Source: Platerodrilus igneus | Lineage: Eukaryota > Arthropoda > Insecta > Coleoptera > Lycidae | Direction: 5' to 3' | Assembly (NCBI GenBank): GCA_036346225.1 | Contig: JARFIW010001364.1 | Coordinates: forward strand, 806,001-870,000 | Length of the DNA: 64,000 bases | Shown: positions 11,096-20,342 of the stretch, one piece after another | Layout of the letters: every line of letters starts with the position of its first letter | Numbering within the stretch: position 1 is the first letter of the stretch | Position numbers and translations under genes: made by a program | Notes under the pieces: model-generated | Told to the model about the DNA's origin: nothing | Seen by the model: only the letters and a program-made list of their open reading frames with translations | Database searches by the model: none

Positions 11096-12556
11096 AATCC
11101 AACTCAATACATTAGAAACGGAATCCATTGTAGGAAACGCAGACGAAGCAGAAATAAGGAAAGATCTAGACGAGTTCGACACGATACATTCGACACAAAA
11201 CGAAGAACGTAAAAACGCGATTAAAATTTTAAACGAAGCAATCGATATGAAACTCAACCAATTTATAATAACCGAAGTTTTAAATAACCCCAATCCCGTA
11301 AAATATACAAAAATTGATAACAAAAAGATATACCAAATTCAAATAACTAAAGACGACAACGAGGAACAAATAATTAAAATTCTAAAAGAATACACCCCCA
11401 AGAAAAAACGATTTTATTTTTATTTCAACACCGAACATTTATACCAAAGATTTTCAGAATTATACGTTAAATTATTCAATAACTCTGGCCCTGAATTTAT
11501 CAGATGTACGACAAAATTAATAACATTAGACAACCCTGACGAAATAAACGATGTAATCAGGAATCAACACGAAGGAAAAACCAACCATCGTGGAATTAAC
11601 GAAACAATAAAGCAACTTGTAAGACGTTATTATTTTAAAAACAAAGGAATTGACCACAGATTTCATTAACCAATGTGAGCTATGTGACAAAGCGAAATAC
11701 GATAAGAAACCCCCAAAGATACCCTTAATGTTAACCAAAACACCCGACAAACCATTTTAAAAGCTACATGCCAATACCCTAGTAGTAGAAGCGCAAAACT
11801 TTAACAATTGTAGACGCATTCACAAAAATAGGCCAAGCAATACCAATCACATCCAAAAATAGCATCCACGTGACCCAAGGATTTTTACAATATTTAACAT
11901 TTTATGGAACACCCGAATCAATAACTCTAGACAATGGTAGCTAATTTAAAAATGAGACAATACAGAACACTTTAGAACTTCACAAAATAAAAATTCATTT
12001 CATAACGGAAAACCATCCTGAATCAAACGGACTAATTGAACGACTACATTTAACCCTGTTAGAACAAATTCGATTATTAAGAATAAATTATAAAAAGGAA
12101 CATATAACCAATTTAATGTCATACGCACTAATCGCCTATAATAATACAATTCACCCATTAACAAATTTTACACCCTTAGAATTAACCTTAGGACATTCAG
12201 ATTCACGAAATCCCTATGACATACATTACAACAAGGAAGTATATCAACAATCCGCGAAAGATCACAAAGAAAAACTAAAAATAACTTACGACAAGGTAAA
12301 AGATAAATTAGAGAACGATAAGGAACGTATCACCACAACCCGAAATAAAAATACCGACGCAAATAAATTTTCAATAGGACAAACCGTGTATGAGAAAAAC
12401 TTTCAAAGCAAGCGACATAAAACGGCACCCAGAAATTTAGGACCATTTAAAATTAAGAAAATATCAGATAAAAATATAGCAGTAGTAGACAACGGCAAAA
12501 TAACAAAGTACATTTATTTGAAAAACCTAAGACACCCTGTAATTTCAGATGGATAA
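11096..12556 (+). pseudogene. gypsy integrase, interrupted
   Basis: An HHCC zinc finger spans about 11565-11690 (HEGKTNHRGI, then CELC in a shifted frame). The core keeps the neighbourhoods of the three acidic residues: DAFTKIGQAI, LDNGS followed by a stop at 11940-11942, and SNGLIERLH. The last ORF (12116-12556) carries the rest of the core and the C-terminal domain (GPFKIKKISD). At least two frameshifts and two stops are present. Pol ends about 105 bp before the envelope remnant. Confidence 0.82.
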
Positions 12557-12661
12557 TTATCACCCTTACCGTCAACCTCCGCCCAGGTAGAACGGACAAC
12601 CAAATAATAATAGACAAGATTTAATACAATATTTACTTAAATAATATCCGCCCTTACTTTA

Positions 12662-13704
12662 ATGCAACAAATTTTAGCAACATTAGAAAACGCAGTAACA
12701 TTTGCAAAATTAAATACTCTACACTCTAGTATTATTGAACCAACCGATTTATTAAAAGAATTAATAAGAATTAGATCACTTATAATTAACAGTAAATTAC
12801 CTTTTGATGTAACAGAATCAAACATTCTAATATTTGAAAAGATAGCTATAGTAAAAGGCTACATTAAGAATAACGAAATAATATTTTTAATAGAAATCCC
12901 GATAGTAGAAAGTAACAATTATAATTATTATCATTTATTTGCTTTTCCAACGAAAGTTACTAGCACATACCAAATAATCATACCCAAAACCAAATTCCTA
13001 TCCCTAAATGAACTGAGATATGGTTATACAAACGAAAAATGTACTGAAGTAACACCAAACCAATACTTATGCCAATCAATGACGACAACAACCATTTAAG
13101 AAGACAGCCCTTGTGAAGTACAACTATTAAAATTCTCAAATCATTACGAAAACTGTGAAGCCAAACAAGTGCAAATAAACAACATGAAAATTCAAAAAGT
13201 TACAGAAAACAAATTGATAGTCATTTTCCCAACAGATGTAGTAGCAACCATCCACTGCAATCAAGATGAAAATAACCAAGCATTAATCGGAAGCAAATTA
13301 ATTACCCTCAAAGAAGACTGTTATGTGATCAAGATCCCATAGCAACAAAGAAACTTGCAAACCTACCAGAACTACAGTTCAAGATAGAACAACAAGAAGA
13401 CGAAGAAATAGTCAAGAAATCCATGAAGCTAGAGCATCTAGACTTAGACGACCTCAACCACGCCATGAAATTAGTGGAAAGTTACAAAGAACATTTTAGT
13501 GAACTTAAAACGCCAAAGTTACATTATGATAATATAAGCGTTTGGACAATTGTGTTAATCATTCTAATGATTTTTGTAATTATATATGTAGTTTACAAAA
13601 TGTACCTTAGATATAAGAATGAAGAAAACAATTCTAGAATTAAGAAAACAAAGAGAAATAAAGAAACGATAAGTACACCCTTAGAAATAATGAATTTTAA
13701 ATAA
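12662..13704 (+). pseudogene. envelope (baculovirus F-like) remnant, N-terminus missing
   Basis: Two ORFs (12662-13099 and 13423-13704) with a stop-ridden stretch between them. The first resembles the ectodomain middle of errantivirus envelope proteins (FLIEIPIVES). The region between has regularly spaced cysteines. The last part has one hydrophobic span (IVLIILMIFVIIYVVY) and a basic cytoplasmic tail, as expected for a type I membrane anchor. No signal peptide, cleavage site or fusion region is present; they would have lain before 12662, where only about 100 bp separate pol from this fragment. Non-functional. Confidence 0.7.
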
Positions 13705-13772
13705 AATTGAATAATGAATTTTATGTATTTAAAAATTAAATAAAACCTAAATTTTTCATTTACGGTGGGAGG

Positions 13773-14315
13773 AGTTATGTATCCCCCAATTATCTATATG
13801 TATTGAATATATTGAATCTAATAGGAATTATTAGAAATTGTTAAATAAAGTATAAGTTCATTGCAACAATGTAATACAAGGCTAACCCAGAGAGGTTATC
13901 AACAGTTCATGAGAACGGATATGCAACTTTGTATCCGAGAGGGCAGTGATACTGCAGGTGGCAGGTCACAGGCGGTTAACATACCCCAATTACTTAGAAA
14001 TAAGATTGTTACAATGTAATAAAGTCTAGAATTAAGAGAAAAGCAGACATGAGATCTGCATGTTCCCACAACCGTGTGAGGGGCAGGTTATTATAAAAAG
14101 CCCGAGAGCTCAAGGCCCGGCAGTCAGTCTTCGAACTCCATACTTCGTTGTTCAAGCTACTCACCTTATTACAATTAATTAAATGTTTTTGAATTAAAGT
14201 TATTTTACAAGTTATTTAAAATTCCATTGTAATTTTTGTTTTAAGTTAAAATAAAAATTGTTAAGTCTTCGGAATTGTTTTTAAAAACATCGCTCCAAAG
14301 GCCTTAACCTTAACT
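13773..14315 (+). repeat. 3' LTR of the errantivirus-type element, with polypurine tract
   Basis: 543 bp, starting AGTTATGTATCC right after the purine run GGTGGGAGG (13764-13772) and ending CCTTAACT. The AGTTA...TAACT ends are inverted repeats. Downstream flank TGCG begins 14316; the left partner TSD cannot be checked. Confidence 0.85.
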
Positions 14316-14876
14316 TGCGTTGCACAAAATCAGGATTTGCATATTCCGTTTAGAGGATGGGAGTTGCATGAATATCAACTTCTACAAGAAACACAACGTC
14401 ATACATGGAACATTAAAACAACAATACAACTAGCAAAACCAAGATTTGTGATTGTTGGTTTCCAAACCAACCGAAAAAATAGATACATGAGCACCTACAG
14501 TAGTTTTGATCATTGCTATTTAACCAACATGAAACTCTATTTAAATTCAGAAATTTTCCCGTACGATAACTTAAATTTGAAGTTCGCGAATAAACAGACT
14601 GCGTTGTTATATGAGATGTATGCCCAGTTTCAGCAATCATACTACGAAAAGGAAAATGAGCCACTTTTTAATCCTGAAGATTTACGAAGTATTGCGTCAT
14701 TAGTAGTCATAAATTGTTCTAGACAAAACGAAGCGTTAAAATCTGGTACTGTCGATATTAGATTAGAATTTGAAACTAACAAAAACGTTTTGCCAAATAC
14801 ATCTTGTCAATGCCTTATACTTCATGATAAGGCAGTCAAATACAATCCGCTCTCAAACAGCATAAGAATATTATAA
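14316..14876 (+). pseudogene. capsid-like protein (double jelly-roll type), 5' end lost
   Basis: A clean 3' open frame ending at a stop at 14876; coding homology begins right at the gypsy LTR edge and has no proper ATG. Motifs: AQNQDLHIPFRGWELHEY, AKPRFVIVGFQTNRKN, FDHCYLTNMKLYLNSE, FPYDNLNLKF, NCSRQNEALKSGTVDIRLEF and a C-terminal LILHDKAVKYNPLS. From memory this pattern belongs to a family found in many arthropod and hydra genomes beside protein-primed polB genes, which I take to be the major capsid protein of Polinton/adintovirus-like elements. If so, it would build the virion shell. The 180-residue length is only the C-terminal part. Convergent with the polB fragment 80 bp away. The fold assignment is inference. 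Confidence 0.6.
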
Positions 14877-14957
14877 TTACTTTATTACTGTACCTTTACA
14901 TACAAATTATGAAAAAACAATAAATCATTTAGCAATCACAGTCTATTTATTATTATT

Positions 14958-15346
14958 TTACATGTTCAGGCGCCAAAGGTAAGTCACTGTGAATTTTATG
15001 TAAAGATACTGGGTAGTGTAAATCGCATTCAAAAAATAAATTTATCCTACATCAAAATCATCAACAATATTAAGTAACGTCTAAACGTACTATTTCTGGA
15101 CTGGCGTTATCTAAAAAATTCAAATTCTCCGTATGGAAGATATTCAGACATTGCAGCCTCATATAAATTATTAACATCAAAATACATTAAATACTTAGAA
15201 TTAATATTCTGTCTTTTAATGCAATTGGAATTGTACCGTAATACTGAATCAAAATGTAAATAACTATAAAATCCGAAACGGGAACAAACGTTGAACACCC
15301 TCTTTAAGCAGATCATGTTGTTTATATTTACCTTCGAGTGTAACAC
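14958..15346 (-). pseudogene. protein-primed family B DNA polymerase fragment
   Basis: 15107-15346 encodes LMYFDVNNLYEAAMSEYLPY, the polymerase motif A region of DNA_pol_B_2 enzymes (D-x-N-N-L-Y-x-x-A-M-S-x-x-L-P; the usual Gly after LY is Glu here). A frameshift near 15110 and stops follow, but downstream blocks persist on the same strand at 14958-15040: FFECDLHYPVSLH and HSDLPLAPEH, which match the family (LEVDLxYPxxLH, then DLPLAPE). This enzyme class copies Polintons, adintoviruses and adenoviruses. Only about 130 codons of a protein normally near 1,000 remain. Confidence 0.75.
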
Positions 15347-16082
15347 TTCACTGTTAACTTTAAAATATTACTACTAACTTCGGTCACTAGCTAAATTACT
15401 TTATAATTAATATCTGTAGAGATTTATTGACTCTTATACATAAATATGTTCTGATGTGAGAAAATAGCTATAAAATTAAACATTTGCAATTTTTTAGAAA
15501 ATAAAGCAAATTCGAAATCTTGCTGATAACTTTAAAAAATGCATATTTGCGATTTGTTTTCAGACAATGAATCAAATTCATTATGTTGCTAAGAGCACCA
15601 TTATTTTTGCTTACATACTGTTTTTTTCTATTCATTTCAGTATTGAAATAGTACTGACACTTTAGAAAAAAATTACAAATTTGCATCGTTTTCTGAAAAA
15701 ATTGCAAATGAAAATTTTATACATTCAGCTATCTAATTATTCTAATGAATAAAAAACAGTATCTAAGCAAACAATAATAATGCTCTCGCCAAAAAAAAAT
15801 ACCGATAGCGATCAACATTGCATTGTTTAAGCCTTGGTTACTGCTTTACAAAATCTTTATAGAATATCTAGCTATCAACATTTTTTTTTATTCAGTATTA
15901 CGCTACAATCCCATTCGTTTCCAATTGTATTAAAGAAATAAAACAATTGAGAAGCTCAACAATCTCGCAATTAACCTATATTGCATAGAAAATATTAAAA
16001 AATACGCCCATTTTCTTGTTTAAGTAAAAATTCAGGGAAAAAATGGAACCTATTAATCTGATGTTGCGTTTCTTGTTTCATG
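15347..16082. other. interior of the Polinton-like element, no gene seen
   Basis: AT-rich, stop-dense sequence. Upstream parts of the polymerase would be expected here, but I cannot follow any frame past 15346. Confidence 0.45.
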
Positions 16083-16133
16083 TCATCCTGTAAATGGAAT
16101 ATGCAAATCGTGATTTTGTGCAACGCATGGCAT
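16083..16133 (-). pseudogene. second, inverted scrap of the capsid-like gene
   Basis: The 17-codon minus-strand frame contains CVAQNHDLHIPFTG, matching CVAQNQDLHIPFRG at the start of the plus-strand capsid-like fragment (14316-14360). DNA similarity covers about 45 bp and then stops. The copy upstream of it (16134-16215) stays partly open (INPTPDEEMSCFKQSF) and may be the part missing from the plus-strand copy. Confidence 0.5.
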
Positions 16134-16367
16134 TTTCCATAAAACTTTGTTTAAAACAACTCATTTCTTCATCAGGTGTAGGATTAATTATGGCACGTAG
16201 TAAAATTAACTCATGACGGAGGTTTAAAATAATTTTTTATAAAATTTAACGAAGTCAGAGTAAAATAAAAACCTACATTAGTTAAATGTCGTTTAAAATA
16301 ATGCGATGCAAATGGCCCTTAACTAATACAGTAATATTGAATAAGTTTTAGATTATTGGCGACATAA

Positions 16368-17023
16368 TTTACTTTTTAGTAAAACTGAAAAAAATTGACT
16401 TTTATATATATATATGTCGGTATGTAATTGCGTTTACATTGAAAGCGTTTACAAAGTTCATCACACGAGCCATGCTACGTCAGGAAATTCTTTCATTGTC
16501 AAGGTGCTGCAATATAGCTTACAATAAATTAAATTACACGACGTTAATTCTAAGATAAAACTGCAGAATGTTTTGTAATACTGGTTTTAAAAAAAAAATT
16601 TGTGGACCTAATCACAACCAGAAAACGGCATTCTATTTTTGTTTTAAAGCAAGATATTATAATCATATTATTATTTATGATAGGTACAAGATCGCTTTTG
16701 TTAACGTTTCTTTCGCATTTAATCTCAGTTTACAGAACGGATTTAAAAACAATTTTTGACTTTTAATCTGAGTGCATGAAATGCATGTGATCTAAAAATT
16801 GCAGAGTTGCCTTCAGTACGTAACTATGAAAATGCGAATGCTGAAGAAGCAATAGACTAGACTTTCGTTGACAAAAGAAAACGCTGTCGTATGTAATTTT
16901 TTTGTAATAAAGTACTACAAATTAGACAATAGAAAACGTCTATGATATCGATATCGATATCTTTAATATATTTAATCAAAATGTATAAAAGTCAATTCTT
17001 TTCAGTTTTACTAAAAAAAGTAA
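16368..17023. repeat. MITE-like unit with about 40-bp inverted ends
   Basis: 16368-16408 and 16983-17023 are inverted copies (shared TAGTAAAACTGAAAA, then ATTGACTTTTATA) separated by about 570 bp with no coding. This could be a foldback or MITE insertion inside the Polinton-like element. No convincing TSD was found. Confidence 0.55.
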
Positions 17024-17056
17024 ATATTTCAAATATGGTATAATAATGTGTTTAAA

Positions 17057-17755
17057 ATCTGTGGGAAACTAGCAACCAGCTAATCTTAGAGTGCGTTGAT
17101 CAATTTTAACTGATTTTAGGGTTTGGAGTCCCATTCATGCTGGCTGAGTGGGTTTATTTATTATTCTGCAGATGTTAGCATTAAATTTCTCGCTTTTATT
17201 TTTCTGTGGACGTCAGTATTATATTTATACATGACTGGGTTTATTAAATTTTCTGTAGATTTCATATTTCTACAATTGCTGTGTTCTATAGAACAAATCA
17301 AAAATGAAATTTTTTTAAAATTGCCCTTGACAGGAAAGAATAATGATAGTGCATGGAGTTAAAATTATTGAGTAGTTTATAGTCAATCCAAATAAAGTGC
17401 TGGAAAAATCGTTGACTCCGTGAGCAGATGCACCAATTGTAACGTACGACCTGATGACACCAATACACACAGAATGTATTCGTTGGCTTAATATAGATTT
17501 AACTTTCTTAATGCATTTACTTGATCTAATCTTTATCTGAATCTTTTTTAATGAACACGAATAAGAACAACCAGAAACGACCGCGCGTCAAAGATGAACA
17601 AGAGAATCTTCATAGAACCGATAAAGCATTATTTTACCGTTCAGAGTTGGAGTGAGTTAGAACTGTTCTTTATATTTGGGATGCTTGTGCATTTAGAAAA
17701 CGAAGATATAAACAACTTAAGTGAATTATAGTGTGTTTATTCTAGAGTATATAAC

Positions 17756-17795
<40 letters not shown>

Positions 17796-18084
17796 TTTTA
17801 TAAATTACAATAAAGAAAAATACATTGTGTGTTGCATTTCACATTACTCCCGATTTAATAACTACGACTTGTTATTCTTTAAAAGCGAGAATGAAAAATT
17901 GATGCAATTAGTCTGTTTGTATTTCTTTGACAAATTTCGAGATATCTGTACAATTTGTTAAATGTTGTAAAACCAGCAAAGAACTATTGCGTTGATCAAT
18001 TATAATTGCTTTCAAGGTTGAGAGTCTCATTCGTGCTGACTGAGTTTAATTTTTTTTTTCTGCAGACATCAGCATTAAAAATTT
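17057..18084. repeat. diverged direct repeat pair around an AT microsatellite
   Basis: 17057-17200 and 17960-18090 share an ordered series of blocks (GCGTTGATCAATT, then TCATTC/TCGTGCTG, then TTCTGCAGA...AGCATTAAA). Between them lie an (AT)n run at 17759-17791 and, at about 17865-17925, a displaced piece of the inverted repeat (GACTTGTTATTCTTTAAAAG). No gene seen. Confidence 0.55.
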
Positions 18085-18092
18085 CTTACTGA

Positions 18093-18638
18093 CTACAATA
18101 ATAAAGACACAACCTTTCTATTGTTTTTATTATTATTATTATTAAACCATTCTCTTAATAACAAGGTATTTTGCTTTGCACATTGCAGACTATTATTGCT
18201 GTGTCTATAACAATGGATGTTACATAGTAAACGATTGTTGATTTTTAACTCCGATAACTTAGGACAACCTAGTGCAATGATATCAGTTACAACGTTTTGC
18301 ATTAGATAGGTTTCCATCCATTTCTTCTTTTCTAGACCCTTCACACAAACTTCTTCACCGGGTCGGATAATTTGCTTCAAATACAGCGCTATATATGATG
18401 ACACCATTCCAGCCGTTGAAGATTCATCTCAAGAAATACCATGAATATTCCATGTCACCCAGTCGTTATGTTTTATATGATCTTGGCTCAAACAACTAGA
18501 CTGCAATGGCAGTTTAAAAATTTGATGCCAAACATCACCTTCCAACAAGTCCAAAACCGCAATTTCTTTGCACACAATGTTATTTTTTAAAAGCGAGAAT
18601 GAGAAATTGATGCGATCAGTCTGTCTGCCTTTGGCCAT
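18093..18638 (-). pseudogene. ORF inside the right inverted repeat, unknown family
   Basis: Better preserved than the left-arm copy. The frame runs from the ATG at 18638 (MAKGRQTDRINFSFS) through VWHQIFKLPLQSS and WVTWNIHGIS to one TGA, then DESSTAGMVSSYIA, EVCVKGLEKKKWME, GCPKLSELKINN and CAKQN to the stop at 18093. The two ORF segments (18429-18638 and 18093-18407) are in the same frame, so about 180 codons are broken by a single stop that the left copy shares. Function unknown; the Cys/His layout suggests a metal-stabilised C-terminus. Confidence 0.58.
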
Positions 18639-19336
18639 TTTTTTTTCAACGTAGCATACGTGTGGACACGTTTTGAAGTCAAACCGGCCTATGTGTATTT
18701 GCAGCCTCTAAACAAAAGTAAAAACATAAATCAGAATCCAATTTAATTAAATTCAGCATTCTGTATACAATTGACTTAGATGTGATATTATGAATCTGAC
18801 CTACTTTATAACTTCTCGCTAGAGAACCGAAATCAAAACCGCTCCACGTTTTTTGCATGCACCTACATTTTTCAATGTAGCCTCTAAACAAAAGTAAAAA
18901 CATGATTCAGAATCCCTTTTAATTAAATACAATTGATTTAGATGCGATATTTTGCATCTGACCTACTTTAGAACGTCTCGCTAGAGAACTAAATTTAAAA
19001 CCGCTCTACATTTTTTACGTGCACCTACATTTTTTCAACGTAGCATACACGTACCGGCCTATGTGTATTTGCAGCCTTTAAGCAAAAGTAAAAAACATAA
19101 ATCAGAATCCACTTTAATTAAACACAATTGACTTCAATGCGATATTTTGCATCTGACCTACTTTATAACTTCTCGCTAGAAAACCGAATTCAAAACAGCT
19201 CCACATTTTCTCTGCACTTACATTTTTCAACGTAGCATACTTGTGTTTTGAAGTCACACACGTATGTTCCATTGAAAGTAATATAAAGCCGGTCTGACTT
19301 CAAAACGTGTCCACACGTATTTTACATTGAAAGAAA

Positions 19337-19412
19337 GGCGGTCTGTTCAAAACGGTGCACGCGTATGTTACATGGAAAAACATACGCGCGCACCGTTTTG
19401 AAGTCAGACCGG
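19337..19412. repeat. terminal hairpin, right end
   Basis: Mirror of 6926-7002: AACGGTGCACGCGTATG pairs with CATACGCGCGCACCGTT around the loop TTACATGGAAAAA. The inner half of the stem has lost a few bases (GGTCTGTTCAAAA against GGTCTGACTTCAAAA). Confidence 0.8.
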
Positions 19413-19432
19413 CTTACTTACCTACTGCCACA

Positions 19433-19960
19433 GCAAGAAGAAACTATTTAAAAACACATATACAAACGCATACCAATAAACATCAATTTATGTGATTATG
19501 CCGCATCACTAAGAAGTCATTTGCAAACCTATATGCAGTCGCATACTAAAACGTCTATTTGTATAAATTTGCCTGAATATTCTGCATCACAATATTTTTT
19601 TACAAACGTACGCAAACGCATATTAGCAACCGTCTACTTCATTGTAATAACTGTGATTATTCTACATCTCAAGAAAGTGATTTAATGACACATACAGGAA
19701 AGCATACTGACGAACGTCCATATGCGTGAAATTTGGGTGATTATTCGGCATAATAAAACCTACATTAAAAGACTATTTGCTGTCATATACTAACGAACGT
19801 CCACTTCCATACAATTTGTGTACTTTTGCTGTCTTAAGACAGAGTTTTTTTATAAAACATTAGCTATTGCATACTAACGAATGTCCATCGGTATGCAATT
19901 TGTGTAATTATTCCGCATTACAAAAAAGTACTCTAAATTATTTAATTGAATAACATCTAC
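19433..19960 (+). pseudogene. C2H2 zinc-finger array, right part
   Basis: Resumes in the finger frame with ARRNYLKTHIQTH, exactly the second half of the finger cut at 6910. Four or five further fingers are recognisable by their spacing (CNNCDYSTSQESDLMTH near 19640-19690, linkers HTDERPYA, LTNVH in shifted frames) but carry stops and lost ligands. The array fades out near 19955. Confidence 0.72.
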
Positions 19961-20342
19961 TTTTTGAGGTGTGTATAATAGGGTTCTTGGGTTCGTTGGA
20001 AGCTCAGTGTGCGATATCCATCATTGATAAAATTTTTAGCAGTTTAGTAAGTGTGTCAGTTTGATATTATCGAATATTTTCCACTCTCGTATTTTTTCTA
20101 CAAATGTAACCCTTTGATTAGGTAGTTAATTTCTATTTTGTGAATTTGTTTCACTACTACAAGTTCCACTTATTGATGTATAGGTCAACGTTGCTCTGTT
20201 TTGCTGAAGGGATTCGAAATTATATAATCCTAGTAGTAACTCACAAAAATATTACTTCGCTTTATTTTTAAACGCCCAAATTTGTTTTAATTATTCTATA
20301 AAGAATTCATAAGGAATAATTGTGCGAGATGATATCAGTTTA
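19961..20342. other. non-coding spacer with a perfect palindrome
   Basis: No gene. TATCAGTTTAC-A-GTAAACTGATA forms a perfect 23-bp palindrome spanning about 20332-20354, overlapping the start of the Tc1-like element. Confidence 0.6.

Larger units (their letters stand above)
8899..14315 (+). mobile_element. errantivirus-type Ty3/gypsy element (endogenous retrovirus-like), degraded
   Basis: Order on the plus strand: partial 5' LTR, a tRNA-Ser-type primer site, gag remnant, RT/RNase H fragment, integrase, envelope remnant, polypurine tract and complete 3' LTR. The 3' LTR starts AGTTA and ends TAACT, matching the insect errantivirus form. The 5' LTR lacks its first 300 bp or so, and most of gag, protease and the first half of RT are deleted. 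The element sits inside the Polinton-like element, so it arrived later. Confidence 0.82.
6911..19426. mobile_element. Polinton/adintovirus-like DNA element, nested and degraded
   Basis: Long terminal inverted repeats (6911-8612 and 18085-19426) begin AGTAGGTAA and end TTACCTACT, the AG...CT form known for Polintons. The 6-mers flanking it are ACTACA and GCCACA (4 of 6 identical), fitting the 6-bp target duplication of that group, and removing the element plus one 6-mer re-forms a perfect zinc finger. Inside are a chromodomain integrase end (8666-8880, minus), a capsid-like gene (14316-14876, plus) and a family B DNA polymerase fragment (14958-15346, minus). A gypsy element occupies 8899-14315. 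About 7 kb of the element itself remains, against 13-20 kb for complete relatives. Integrase, DJR-like capsid and polB together are the basis for the call; no FtsK-type ATPase or protease was found. Confidence 0.75.
18085..19426. repeat. right terminal inverted repeat of the Polinton-like element
   Basis: Inverted counterpart of 6911-8612. It holds three tandem units of about 165-195 bp, each with GCCTCTAAACAAAAGTAAAA or a variant (starts near 18713, 18880 and 19074), a terminal hairpin (19337-19412) and an inward-facing ORF (18093-18638). It ends TTACCTACT at 19426. Confidence 0.8.

Noticed and set aside
6911..19426. Inverted-repeat pair considered as a simple inverted segmental duplication
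   Set aside because: The arms end precisely at the zinc-finger junction with 6-bp duplication-like flanks and AG...CT termini, which fits a transposon better.
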